Source: an uncultured Collinsella sp. (GTDB lineage: Bacteria; Actinomycetota; Coriobacteriia; Coriobacteriales; Coriobacteriaceae). From it: a DNA stretch of 14,172 bases. The stretch covers positions 1 to 14,172 of the forward strand of contig CABUXL010000039.1 of NCBI GenBank assembly GCA_902495525.1. Direction: 5' to 3'. A program made the translations under genes and the position numbers. The notes beneath the pieces were generated by a model. That model did not search any database. It saw only the letters and a list, made by a program, of their open reading frames with translations, and was not told where the DNA came from. Below, piece after piece: positions 1 through 5,749 of the stretch (within the stretch, counting starts at the first letter, position 1; each line of letters starts with the position of its first letter).

Positions 1-310
1 GAGCGAGCACCTGCTGATACAGCGCCACGTCGATATTGCTCTTATAGATATAGTTGCCGCGATAGATGACGCAGGCTCCGTTGTCGGGACAAAAGGCGAG
101 GCGGTTCTTGATGCCCTCGAACATCTCTTCGAGCTTGGGGGCTGGACGTCCGCTGGCGGGGCAGAATACGATGCCGGCGTCGGCGAGCTTGTCCAAGCGC
201 TCATCAAGACCCTGCGGCAACACGCGCTCGTCGGTCAGCAGCGTTTTGTCCATGTCGACGGCGATGAGCTTAATGTTTCCGATATTGGCGTCCGATTCGT
301 AAGTTTGCAT
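1..310 (-). CDS. Cof-type HAD-superfamily phosphatase, N-terminal part
   Basis: The reading frame starts at the ATG at 310 and runs off the window's left edge, giving 103 residues. Residues 17-23 read AVDMDKT, the HAD motif I with nucleophile D19 and general acid/base D21. Residues 51-56 read PASGRP, the motif II form typical of the Cof/YbjI group, which hydrolyse sugar phosphates and other small phosphate esters in the cytoplasm. CPDNGA near residues 74-79 also fits that group. A GAAAGG ribosome binding site lies just upstream on the minus strand. Substrate cannot be told from this part; the cap domain and motifs III and IV lie outside the window. It is divergent from the argG leader region. 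Family assignment is firm, function within the family open. Confidence 0.88.
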   Translation of the reverse strand, partial: MQTYESDANIGNIKLIAVDMDKTLLTDERVLPQGLDERLDKLADAGIVFCPASGRPAPKLEEMFEGIKNRLAFCPDNGACVIYRGNYIYKSNIDVALYQQVLA

Positions 311-453
311 AAAAGCGAGCCTTTCGTTTCGAAATTGTTTCAGATGTTATAACCATCAACTCGTAGTCAGGCGTATTTTCGCAGGAACGGAGCGTATTTG
401 CACCACGCTTCACAAAGTAATGAAAAAACTTTTCAGAAATTTGAATTTGTCGC

Positions 454-481
454 TTGTGCTGCGGGCACTTTAGCGTAATAT
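454..481 (+). promoter_or_regulatory. Candidate promoter for the argG leader transcript
   Basis: A TAATAT -10 box (476-481) follows a TTGTGC -35-like box (454-459) at 16 bp, in an AT-rich stretch. Transcription would start near 488, about 97 nt before the leader ORF and about 377 nt before argG. The -10 is good and the -35 fair. No clear ArgR box palindrome was found here. Confidence 0.4.
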
Positions 482-584
482 AGCGACCATCGAAAACGGA
501 GACGGCAAAAGAGCCGCTTACCGAGAAAAAGGTACCGTTTACGATATTTGAATTGCGCCCGGCGATAGGTGAAAGGAGAGGCAG

Positions 585-659
585 ATGCAGTTCGTAAAGA
601 TCATCACTACTGCAGACAATGCCATCCGACGCCAGCGCGCAATTTCCCGACGACGATAA
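585..659 (+). CDS. Arginine-rich leader peptide upstream of argG
   Basis: This is a 24-codon ORF with a very strong ribosome binding site (AAAGGAGAGG at 573-582, just before the ATG). The peptide begins MQFVKIITTADNAI and ends RRQRAISRRR before TAA. Six of its last ten codons are arginine: CGA, CGC, CGC, CGA, CGA, CGA. It lies 205 nt upstream of argG, an arginine-synthesis gene, on the same strand and with no gene between. Small ORFs rich in the end-product amino acid ahead of its biosynthetic genes are the hallmark of ribosome-mediated attenuation (trp, his, leu and ilv leaders). Ribosome stalling at the Arg codons when arginyl-tRNA is scarce is inferred. The ORF, its ribosome binding site and its Arg codons are seen directly. 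Confidence 0.62.
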   Translation: MQFVKIITTADNAIRRQRAISRRR

Positions 660-667
660 CAATCGTC
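652..667 (+). promoter_or_regulatory. Hairpin over the Arg codons and stop of the leader ORF
   Basis: GACGAT (652-657) and ATCGTC (662-667) form a perfect 6-bp stem with an AACA loop. The 5' arm covers the last Arg codons and the T of the stop codon, so a ribosome stalled or terminating here would melt it. Downstream helices overlap: CTCTGT (667-672) with ACAGAG (695-700), and CCTCA (690-694) with TGAGG (707-711). Confidence 0.45.
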
Positions 668-710
668 TCTGTCCGCATGGGGCGAATTGCCTCAACAGAG
701 TCATTTTGAG

Positions 711-770
711 GTCGTTGGGTTTTAGCACGACATTGCTGCATGTTTCTAGGGCATGTATGTGCTGATTTTT
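711..770 (+). terminator. Candidate attenuator of argG (terminator with competing stem)
   Basis: AGCAC (724-728) pairs with GTGCT (759-763), with ACAT/ATGT pairing inside, and is followed by GATTTTT (764-770), a weak intrinsic terminator shape. GTCGT (711-715) can instead pair with ACGAC (727-731), which would use up the same left arm. The two structures exclude each other, as expected for an attenuator. The stems are short and I could not compute energies, so the exact switch is unresolved. Confidence 0.35.
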
Positions 771-864
771 GCTATTTAACCTGATATTGCACGGTATGTG
801 ACCTTGAAATGACTTGCAACTGACCGATGTTCTAACTAGCTACCAAGGGCGAAAGGAAACAGCC

Positions 865-2091
865 ATGAGCAAGGAAAAAGTCGTTCTCGCATATTCCGGT
901 GGTCTTGATACATCCGTATGTGTCAAGTGGCTCCAGGACGAGAAGAATCTCGATGTCGTTTGTGTCTGCGGCAACGTGGGCCAGGAGGAGACCGGACTGG
1001 ATGCCAAGAAGCAGAAGGCGCTTGACCTGGGCGTTCTCGATTGCCAGGTGCTCGACCTGCGCGACGAGTTCTCCGATGAGTTCCTGACCAAGGCCATCGC
1101 CGCAAACTCCATGTACGAGAACAAGTACCCGCTGCTTTCCGCCCTGTCTCGCCCGCTGCTCGCCAAGAAGCTTGTCGAGGTCGCTCACGAGTTTGGCGCG
1201 ACCTACGTCGCACACGGCTGCACCGGCAAGGGTAACGACCAGGTCCGTTTTGAGGCTGCCGTCAAGGCCCTCGACCCCGAGCTTAAGGTCATCGCCCCGG
1301 TTCGCGAGTGGGACCTGAAGTGCCGTCCCGACGAGGTTGCCTATGCCCACGCCCACAACGTGCCGGTTCCCGAGGGTGCCAACGACAACCCCTATTCCAT
1401 CGACGACAACCTGTGGGGTCGTGCCATTGAGTGCGGCCACCTGGAGGATCCCTGGAACGAGCCGCTCGACGACGCTTGGGTTATGACCAAGAATCCCGAG
1501 GACACGCCCGACACCCCGACGTATACCGAGATTGAGTTTGAGGCCGGCAAGCCCGTCGCCGTCGACGGCAAGAAGATGAAGCTCTCCGAGATCGTCATCG
1601 CCCTCAACAAGATTTCGGGCGACAACGGCTTTGGCCGTCTCGACCTGGTTGAGGACCGTCTGGTGGGCCTCAAGAGCCGCGAGTGCTATGAGGTTCCCGG
1701 CGCCCTGACGCTCATCACCGCCCACAAGGCGCTCGAGGACATTTGCGTCGAGGGCGACTTGCTCAAGACCAAGATCAAGCTCGAGCAGGATTGGGCCACC
1801 GCCGTGTATAACGGCCAGTGGTACAGCCCGCTCAAGAACGCGCTCGATGCCTTTATGGCCGACACCCAGAAGTTCGTGACCGGCACCGTCCGCCTGAAGT
1901 TCTTTAAGGGCAACTGCCATGTCGTCGGCCGCAAGAGCCCCTTCAGCCTCTATGACTACGGTCTGGCTACCTACGACCGCGACACCACGTTTGACGAGAA
2001 GGCTAGCGCCGGCTTTATCGAGATCGATACGCTGTCGCTCAAGACGTGGGCTAAGGTCCAGGGCCCCAGCTCTGCTGCCGCCCAGGCCTAG
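865..2091 (+). CDS. argG: Argininosuccinate synthase
   Basis: ArgG joins citrulline and aspartate with ATP to give argininosuccinate, the penultimate step of arginine synthesis, in the cytosol. The 408-residue product has the usual family length. Residues 9-17 (AYSGGLDTS) are the N-type ATP-pyrophosphatase loop and residues 116-130 (AHGCTGKGNDQVRFE) the family signature that binds citrulline and aspartate. The frame is open back to an ATG at 814, but the start at 865 is preferred: it has GAAAGG at 851-856 with 8 nt spacing, and MSKEKVVLAYSGG matches the family N-terminus. It sits after an arginine-rich leader ORF and 522 nt before argH. Control by attenuation is inferred from that leader. No truncation or missing key residue is seen. 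Confidence 0.97.
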   Translation: MSKEKVVLAYSGGLDTSVCVKWLQDEKNLDVVCVCGNVGQEETGLDAKKQKALDLGVLDCQVLDLRDEFSDEFLTKAIAANSMYENKYPLLSALSRPLLAKKLVEVAHEFGATYVAHGCTGKGNDQVRFEAAVKALDPELKVIAPVREWDLKCRPDEVAYAHAHNVPVPEGANDNPYSIDDNLWGRAIECGHLEDPWNEPLDDAWVMTKNPEDTPDTPTYTEIEFEAGKPVAVDGKKMKLSEIVIALNKISGDNGFGRLDLVEDRLVGLKSRECYEVPGALTLITAHKALEDICVEGDLLKTKIKLEQDWATAVYNGQWYSPLKNALDAFMADTQKFVTGTVRLKFFKGNCHVVGRKSPFSLYDYGLATYDRDTTFDEKASAGFIEIDTLSLKTWAKVQGPSSAAAQA

Positions 2092-2106
2092 CGCCTCCTT
2101 CCTTTG

Positions 2107-2168
2107 GTATCCGCGCGGCCCATCCGCGTGATACATAACGGGCGCATGGGGTCCCTACCTTTCGTTAT
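2107..2168 (+). other. Two consecutive hairpins in the argG 3' region
   Basis: GTATC/GATAC closes over CGCGG/CCGCG (2107-2134, with a 2x1 internal loop). It is followed at once by ATAACG (2135-2140) with CGTTAT (2163-2168). Neither has a clear U-tract, so neither is a convincing intrinsic terminator. They may protect the argG transcript end or be a processing site; the function is unknown. Confidence 0.35.
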
Positions 2169-2244
2169 GCTTGCTGACACTTCTTAACATCGGTGGCCCC
2201 TACGTTCCGCCCGCATATATGATGCCGCGACTGCGGCTGAGTCC

Positions 2245-2280
2245 GAGCCCCGCCGGGGTTGTCCGGCGGGGCTCCTTCTA
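2245..2280 (+). terminator. Strong GC hairpin between argG and the small ORF
   Basis: GAGCCCCGCCGG (2245-2256) and CCGGCGGGGCTC (2263-2274) form a perfect 12-bp stem with a 6-nt loop. The tail CTTCTATCAATTT is only moderately U-rich. It most likely ends argG transcription, wholly or partly, ahead of the small ORF and argH. Confidence 0.6.
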
Positions 2281-2324
2281 TCAATTTGGCGGCTCTGCGC
2301 CTATATATATGAGGAGTATCCATT

Positions 2325-2495
2325 ATGTTCAATGCTTTCGCGCATGCTTTGCTTGCCCTCGCGCCCGAGTTCGATGCTGTAAAGGTCGAGGACGTCCCTA
2401 TGAGCCTGAAGGCCTGGATCGATGGTTCGCAGGGCAACATCCGGAGGGAGACGTTGGGCGCCAAGTGCATGGTGCGTCACTTCTTTGCAAATTAG
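2325..2495 (+). CDS. Small hypothetical protein between argG and argH
   Basis: This ORF encodes 56 residues, starting MFNAFAHALLALAPEFDAVK and ending MVRHFFAN. The ATG is preceded by GAGGAG (2311-2316) with 8 nt spacing, one of the best ribosome binding sites in the window. From codon 10 on, third positions are mostly G or C, as in neighbouring genes. I do not recognise a family. There is an amphipathic, alanine- and leucine-rich N-terminus (residues 5-15), one tryptophan (31), one cysteine (48) and an Arg pair encoded by CGG AGG (residues 40-41). No convincing signal peptide or membrane span is visible. It lies just after a GC hairpin and 118 nt before argH, on the same strand, so it may be co-transcribed with argH. 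It could be a small protein or a long leader peptide. The function is unknown. Confidence 0.5.
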   Translation: MFNAFAHALLALAPEFDAVKVEDVPMSLKAWIDGSQGNIRRETLGAKCMVRHFFAN

Positions 2496-2545
2496 CTACA
2501 TGGCCTCGCGCACGGTGGGGAATATGTAAAACTAGCGGTTGAAAA

Positions 2546-2559
2546 ATCGCTTTAGCGAT
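2546..2559 (+). promoter_or_regulatory. 14-bp palindrome upstream of argH
   Basis: ATCGCT-TT-AGCGAT is a perfect palindrome that overlaps a TTGAAA (2539-2544). It lies 55 nt before the argH start and could be an operator or a small RNA hairpin. No good -10 at proper spacing was found, so a promoter here is not claimed. Confidence 0.3.
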
Positions 2560-2613
2560 ATGGCGCATTGCTTTGGGCGCTTGTTTTGGGATTTGATGAA
2601 AGGGGACGGTTCC

Positions 2614-4044
2614 ATGGCTCTTTGGGGCGGTCGTTTTGAGGCGGGCGTGGCTGAGGTCACGCAGGAGTTTGGCGCGTCGCTGCCGGTCGACAAACATCTC
2701 TATAAGCAGGATATCGCCGGCTCTAAGGCACATGCCAAGATGCTGGCCGCCCAAGGCATCATCAGTGCCGAGGACGAGCAGGCGATTGCCGAGGGCCTGA
2801 CCGGAATCGAACAGGATATCGATGCCGGCGACTTCACCTTCGATATCAACGACGAGGACATTCATATGTCCATCGAGAGCGAGCTGACGCGCCGCATCGG
2901 AGAGGCCGGTAAGCGCTTGCATACTGGGCGTTCGCGCAACGACCAGGTGGCGACCGATACACGCCTGGGCGTCAAGGCGCTGGCCAAGGAGCTCATGGAG
3001 GCCAATCTTGAGCTGCGTCATGTGCTGGTGGATGCGGCCAAGAAGTACGACAAGGTGATTCTTCCGGGTTACACGCACATGCAGCATGCTCAGCCCGTGC
3101 TGCTGTCGCATCATCTGCTGGCGTATTCCTGGATGTTCGCGCGCGACTTTACACGCTTGAAGGCCGCCTTTGATGCCGCCGACAACTGCCCGCTGGGCGC
3201 TGCCGCGCTTGCCGGTACGAGCTATCCGCTCGATCGCCAGATGACGGCTGCTGAACTTGGCTTTGCGGGTGTGATTCCCAACTCGCTCGATGCGGTTTCC
3301 GACCGTGATTTCCTGCTCGACCTGCATTACGCCGGCTCCGTCATGGCGATGCACCTGTCGCGTCTTTCCGAGGAGATAGTGCTGTGGTCGAGCTCCGAAT
3401 TTGGCTTTATCACGCTTTCCGACTCGTACTCCACCGGCTCGTCTATCATGCCGCAGAAGAAGAACCCCGACTTTGCCGAGCTTATCCGCGGCAAGAGTGG
3501 CCGAGTCTATGGCAACCTGGTGCAGCTGCTCGTGACCATGAAGGGCCTGCCGCTTGCTTATAACAAGGACTTGCAGGAGGACAAGGAGGGCGCGCTCGAT
3601 ACCGCTCACACGCTCATGCAGTGCCTGTCCGTTATGGCCGGTATGATTTCGACTTGGACCGTCAACGAGGATGCCATGGCGCGCGAGTGCGGCGTGGGGC
3701 ACCTTGCCGCCACCGATGTTGCCGATTACCTGGCCAAGCGTGGCCTGCCGTTCCGCGAGGCGCATGCCGTGGTGGGCCATCTTGTCCTGATGTGCGAGAA
3801 GCGCGGCTGCAATCTTGAGGACCTGCCATTTGAGGTGTTCCAGGAGGCAAGCCCGCTCTTTGAGCGCGACATTACCGAGGCGCTCGACATCCCGTCGATT
3901 GTCGCCGCGCGCACGACCGAGGGCGGTACCGCCCCTGCCGCCGTTGCCGTTCAGCTGCAGCGTGCCGAGGCGCAGCTCGTGGCCGATGAAGGCGTGTTTG
4001 GATCGCTAACCAAGGTCGTCGAGATGGGTCACGGGGCAAAGTAA
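2614..4044 (+). CDS. argH: Argininosuccinate lyase
   Basis: ArgH splits argininosuccinate into arginine and fumarate, the last step of arginine synthesis. It is a cytosolic homotetramer of the fumarase/aspartase superfamily. The product is 476 residues, near the usual family length. Residues 103-115 (HTGRSRNDQVATD) and 154-161 (THMQHAQP, with the catalytic His region) are conserved blocks. Residues 275-286 (GSSIMPQKKNPD) are the superfamily signature loop carrying the catalytic serine. The frame is open upstream to 2539, but the ATG at 2614 has GAAAGGGG (2597-2604) and gives the family N-terminus MALWGGRF. It follows the 56-aa ORF and ends at an intrinsic terminator. The gene appears intact. 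Confidence 0.97.
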   Translation: MALWGGRFEAGVAEVTQEFGASLPVDKHLYKQDIAGSKAHAKMLAAQGIISAEDEQAIAEGLTGIEQDIDAGDFTFDINDEDIHMSIESELTRRIGEAGKRLHTGRSRNDQVATDTRLGVKALAKELMEANLELRHVLVDAAKKYDKVILPGYTHMQHAQPVLLSHHLLAYSWMFARDFTRLKAAFDAADNCPLGAAALAGTSYPLDRQMTAAELGFAGVIPNSLDAVSDRDFLLDLHYAGSVMAMHLSRLSEEIVLWSSSEFGFITLSDSYSTGSSIMPQKKNPDFAELIRGKSGRVYGNLVQLLVTMKGLPLAYNKDLQEDKEGALDTAHTLMQCLSVMAGMISTWTVNEDAMARECGVGHLAATDVADYLAKRGLPFREAHAVVGHLVLMCEKRGCNLEDLPFEVFQEASPLFERDITEALDIPSIVAARTTEGGTAPAAVAVQLQRAEAQLVADEGVFGSLTKVVEMGHGAK

Positions 4045-4095
4045 GGGTTTGGCTGAAGCGGTTTTGGCCATTTATTGATAAATCGTTTTCGCTTT

Positions 4096-4130
4096 ACGGG
4101 CGTCTGCTGTTGCGGGCGCCCGTATTTTGT
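4096..4130 (+). terminator. Intrinsic terminator of argH
   Basis: ACGGGCG (4096-4102) pairs with CGCCCGT (4117-4123) in a 7-bp stem with a 14-nt loop, followed by ATTTTGTTG. It lies about 50 nt after the argH stop. Confidence 0.7.
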
Positions 4131-4131
4131 T

Positions 4132-4290
4132 GCTATGGGGGAGGGGCTTGTCGAGAACTTCTGTAGGACCTTTGGGCAGGTTGTGAAGGGGGTGCGTTCA
4201 CGGGCGACAACCGACCGTCCGCTCGGTTCGATGCGGTTGATGGGCGGTCGGATGGTACTCTAATCGGGCTTCGAAACAGAAGTGACACAT
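4132..4290. other. Gene-free stretch with inverted repeats
   Basis: I see no supported gene here. GTGAA (4183-4187) pairs with TTCAC (4197-4201). CCGACCG (4211-4217) pairs with CGGTCGG (4245-4251), extended by CC/GG across one mismatch. No U-tract follows either. The one open frame (4075-4263) runs through the argH terminator and has no convincing ribosome binding site. The stretch could encode a small RNA or be relic sequence; nothing decides between these. Confidence 0.3.
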
Positions 4291-4294
4291 ATGG

Positions 4295-4330
4295 AGCGTT
4301 TTAATAAATTGCAGCGTTTCAATAAACAGC
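4295..4330 (+). repeat. Tandem 18-bp direct repeat upstream of ndk
   Basis: Two adjacent copies, AGCGTTTTAATAAATTGC (4295-4312) and AGCGTTTCAATAAACAGC (4313-4330), match at 15 of 18 positions. They lie just upstream of the ndk promoter, at about -77 to -42 from the predicted start. That is where a repressor or activator site, or an AT-rich UP element, would sit. Confidence 0.6.
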
Positions 4331-4336
4331 TTTTTG

Positions 4337-4365
4337 TTTAACTGCAGCTAAAACTCTGTTACGAT
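4337..4365 (+). promoter_or_regulatory. Candidate ndk promoter with extended -10
   Basis: A TTTAAC -35 (4337-4342) is followed after 17 bp by a TACGAT -10 (4360-4365). A TG one base before the -10 makes it an extended -10 (TGTTACGAT). Transcription would start near 4372, giving a leader of about 57 nt. Confidence 0.55.
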
Positions 4366-4428
4366 GCAGTCCAGGCGGGTGCCGGAATGGGACTTGGGCA
4401 CGCGCGAACCTACTTGAAAGGCTACCTT

Positions 4429-4833
4429 ATGGCTATCGAGAAGACTTTCATCATGATTAAGCCCGACGCCGTGCGCGACCGCAAGATCGGCGAGATCGTT
4501 GCTCGCATTGAGCGCAGCGGCCTTGTCATCGAGCGCATGGAGATGACCACGCTCGAGCGCGCTACCGTCGAGGAGCACTACGCCCATCTGGCCGACAAGC
4601 CCTTCTTTGGCGGTCTCTGCGACTTTATGACGAGCGGTCCGGTCGTCAAGATGGTCGTTTCCGGTCTCTCCGCTGTCTCCAAGATGCGCACCCTTATGGG
4701 CGCTACCAACCCGCTTGATGCTGCCCCCGGCACCATTCGCGGCGACTTCGCTGTCGATGTCAACGCTAACGTGATTCACGGCTCCGACTGCTTGGAGAAC
4801 GCCGAGATCGAGATTAAGCGCTTCTTTGGCTAA
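4429..4833 (+). CDS. ndk: Nucleoside diphosphate kinase
   Basis: Ndk moves the gamma phosphate between nucleoside triphosphates and diphosphates through a phosphohistidine, balancing (d)NTP pools in the cytosol. The 134-residue product has the standard short bacterial length. K11 lies in MIKPDAV (residues 9-15), and NVIHGSD (114-120) carries the active-site histidine H117. The frame is open to 4387, but the ATG at 4429 has GAAAGG (4417-4422) with 6 nt spacing and gives the family N-terminus MAIEKTFIMIKPDAV. It is a single-gene transcript between its own promoter and a strong terminator. The tandem repeat upstream suggests regulation. The gene looks complete and ordinary. Confidence 0.97.
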   Translation: MAIEKTFIMIKPDAVRDRKIGEIVARIERSGLVIERMEMTTLERATVEEHYAHLADKPFFGGLCDFMTSGPVVKMVVSGLSAVSKMRTLMGATNPLDAAPGTIRGDFAVDVNANVIHGSDCLENAEIEIKRFFG

Positions 4834-4871
4834 ACCAGCTTTGACTCCTTAAAGCTGTTAGCGTGTGGCTT

Positions 4872-4906
4872 GGGCGCCGCGGAACTCCATCCGCGGCGCC
4901 CTTTTT
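4872..4906 (+). terminator. Intrinsic terminator of ndk
   Basis: GGGCGCCGCGG (4872-4882) and CCGCGGCGCCC (4891-4901) form a perfect 11-bp stem with an 8-nt loop. Five Ts (4902-4906) follow. This is a textbook terminator. Confidence 0.93.
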
Positions 4907-4911
4907 ATTCC

Positions 4912-4944
4912 AGTAGATTTTTGGTAAACGCCTAGAAATCTACT
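4912..4944. repeat. AT-rich inverted repeat between the ndk and rpiB terminators
   Basis: AGTAGATTT (4912-4920) and AAATCTACT (4936-4944) form a perfect 9-bp stem. It extends inward by four more pairs, two of them G-T, to a 7-nt loop. It sits exactly between two convergent GC-rich terminators and is unlike them in base composition. The role is unknown. Confidence 0.5.
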
Positions 4945-4948
4945 AAAG

Positions 4949-4983
4949 AGCCCCCGCCCAGATGTTTCTTCCGGGCGGGGGCT
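4949..4983 (-). terminator. Terminator of rpiB
   Basis: AGCCCCCGCCC (4949-4959) and GGGCGGGGGCT (4973-4983) form an 11-bp perfect stem with a 13-nt loop, 28 nt past the rpiB stop on the minus strand. On that strand the tail is CTTTAGTAGATTTC, a modest U-tract. Confidence 0.75.
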
Positions 4984-5010
4984 GGCGTTAGCGTATGGCT
5001 TTGTGGGTCT

Positions 5011-5478
5011 TTAAGCCTCGTCGACGACCTTGAGTCCACGGGTCTGGTCGATCTCGTTGAGGAGATTGACGCGACGCTCGTGGCGGCCGCCCTCAAACTC
5101 GGCGTCGAGCCACTCGTCGACGATCATCTTGGCGAGCTCGGAGCCCACGACGCGAGCACCAAAGGCGAGCACGTTGGTGTTGTTGTGCATACGGGAGAGC
5201 TTGGCGCTGAAGGGCTCGGAGCACACGACGGCGCGTACGCCCTCGACCTTGTTGGCAGCCAGGCTGATCCCGACGCCGGTGCCGCAGATCAGGATGCCCA
5301 GGTCAACATCGCCGTTGGCAACGGCCTTACCCACCTTGTAGCCGGCGATGGGGTAGTCAAAGCTCTCGGAGGTGTCGGTGCCAAAGTTCACGACCTCGCA
5401 GCCGCGCTCCTTCAGGTGCTCGGAGATGATGTTCTTGAGCTCGACGGCGGCGTGATCGTTACCGATACCGATCTTCAT
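5011..5478 (-). CDS. rpiB: Ribose-5-phosphate isomerase B
   Basis: RpiB interconverts ribose 5-phosphate and ribulose 5-phosphate in the non-oxidative pentose phosphate pathway. The product is 155 residues. GNDHAA at residues 6-11 binds the phosphosugar. ICGTGVGISLAANK (64-77) holds the catalytic cysteine C65 and the anion-hole loop GTGVG, and RMHNNTNVLAFGAR (96-109) is the second family block. The frame is open to 5604, but MKIGIGNDHAA is the family N-terminus and AGAGAGGAA lies just before it on the minus strand. Related LacA/LacB galactose-6-phosphate isomerases are less likely because there is no paired subunit or tagatose gene. It faces ndk convergently and is divergent from the CyuA-like gene. 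Confidence 0.93.
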   Translation of the reverse strand: MKIGIGNDHAAVELKNIISEHLKERGCEVVNFGTDTSESFDYPIAGYKVGKAVANGDVDLGILICGTGVGISLAANKVEGVRAVVCSEPFSAKLSRMHNNTNVLAFGARVVGSELAKMIVDEWLDAEFEGGRHERRVNLLNEIDQTRGLKVVDEA

Positions 5479-5509
5479 AGATGGTTCCTCTCTGTTCTGT
5501 GCGGCGCAA

Positions 5510-5597
5510 ATGCTAAAGGTGTTTACCGCTTTCGATTGCATGATAGCGCGACTTTTGCGTAAACGCTCGGGCGTTTTTTGGTCAAACGCTTTAGCAT
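5510..5597. repeat. Nested inverted repeats upstream of rpiB
   Basis: ATGCTAAAG (5510-5518) is the reverse complement of CTTTAGCAT (5589-5597). Pairing continues inward past one bulged base for five more pairs. Inside lie GTTTAC (5521-5526) with GTAAAC (5559-5564), and AAACGC (5561-5566) with GCGTTT (5571-5576) followed by TTT. The region is the rpiB leader or promoter on the minus strand. Alternative folds or an operator are possible. Confidence 0.4.
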
Positions 5598-5675
5598 GCA
5601 CCAAGACCGGCTTCTCATGAATGAATGCCGCCAGTTTGCGCCTGAACGCCGTCTACCGGAACCATGGTTGCGGTT

Positions 5676-5695
5676 TTTGATGCATTGTTATCAAA
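5676..5695. promoter_or_regulatory. Candidate operator over the cyuA-like promoter
   Basis: TTTGAT (5676-5681) and ATCAAA (5690-5695) form a 6-bp inverted repeat with an 8-bp spacer that covers the -35 box of the next promoter. This is a usual layout for a dimeric repressor site. The regulator is unknown. Confidence 0.35.
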
Positions 5696-5714
5696 TAAAA
5701 GAGCTAACTATTAT
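5685..5714 (+). promoter_or_regulatory. Candidate promoter for the cyuA-like gene
   Basis: A TTGTTA -35 (5685-5690) and a TATTAT -10 (5709-5714) are 18 bp apart. Transcription would start near 5721, giving a short leader that contains AGGAGA (5739-5744). Confidence 0.5.
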
Positions 5715-5749
5715 TGAGAGCCTAGCCGTTATACAAGTAGGAGATACCT

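Noticed and set aside
270..728. 152-aa open frame on the minus strand across the argG leader
   Set aside because: It overlaps the start of the HAD gene by 41 bases in another frame, has no good ribosome binding site, and lacks a recognisable family. It lies antisense to the better-supported leader ORF.
832..2136. 434-aa minus-strand open frame antisense to argG
   Set aside because: It is a shadow of the GC-rich argG codons; the composition is Leu/Val/Gly/Ala-rich with no family motifs. The same applies to the frames antisense to argH (2398-3780), the cyuA-like gene (5729-6907), rpsA (8295-9761) and the MetY-like gene (11805-13271).
2171..2542. 123-aa plus-strand open frame between argG and argH
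   Set aside because: It runs straight through the 12-bp GC hairpin at 2245-2274 and has no ribosome binding site; the 56-aa ORF in another frame has a far better one.
4213..4251. GGTTCGAT suggesting a tRNA or tmRNA T-arm
   Set aside because: The flanking bases do not form the T stem and no acceptor, D or anticodon arms are found.
4075..4263. 62-aa open frame after argH
   Set aside because: It covers the argH terminator and has no ribosome binding site.
4912..4944. CRISPR-like palindrome with GTAGAT/ATCTAC
   Set aside because: Only one unit is present, with no repeat-spacer array and no cas gene in the window.
5080..5562. 160-aa plus-strand open frame antisense to rpiB
   Set aside because: It is a shadow of rpiB, whose motifs and start are clear on the minus strand.
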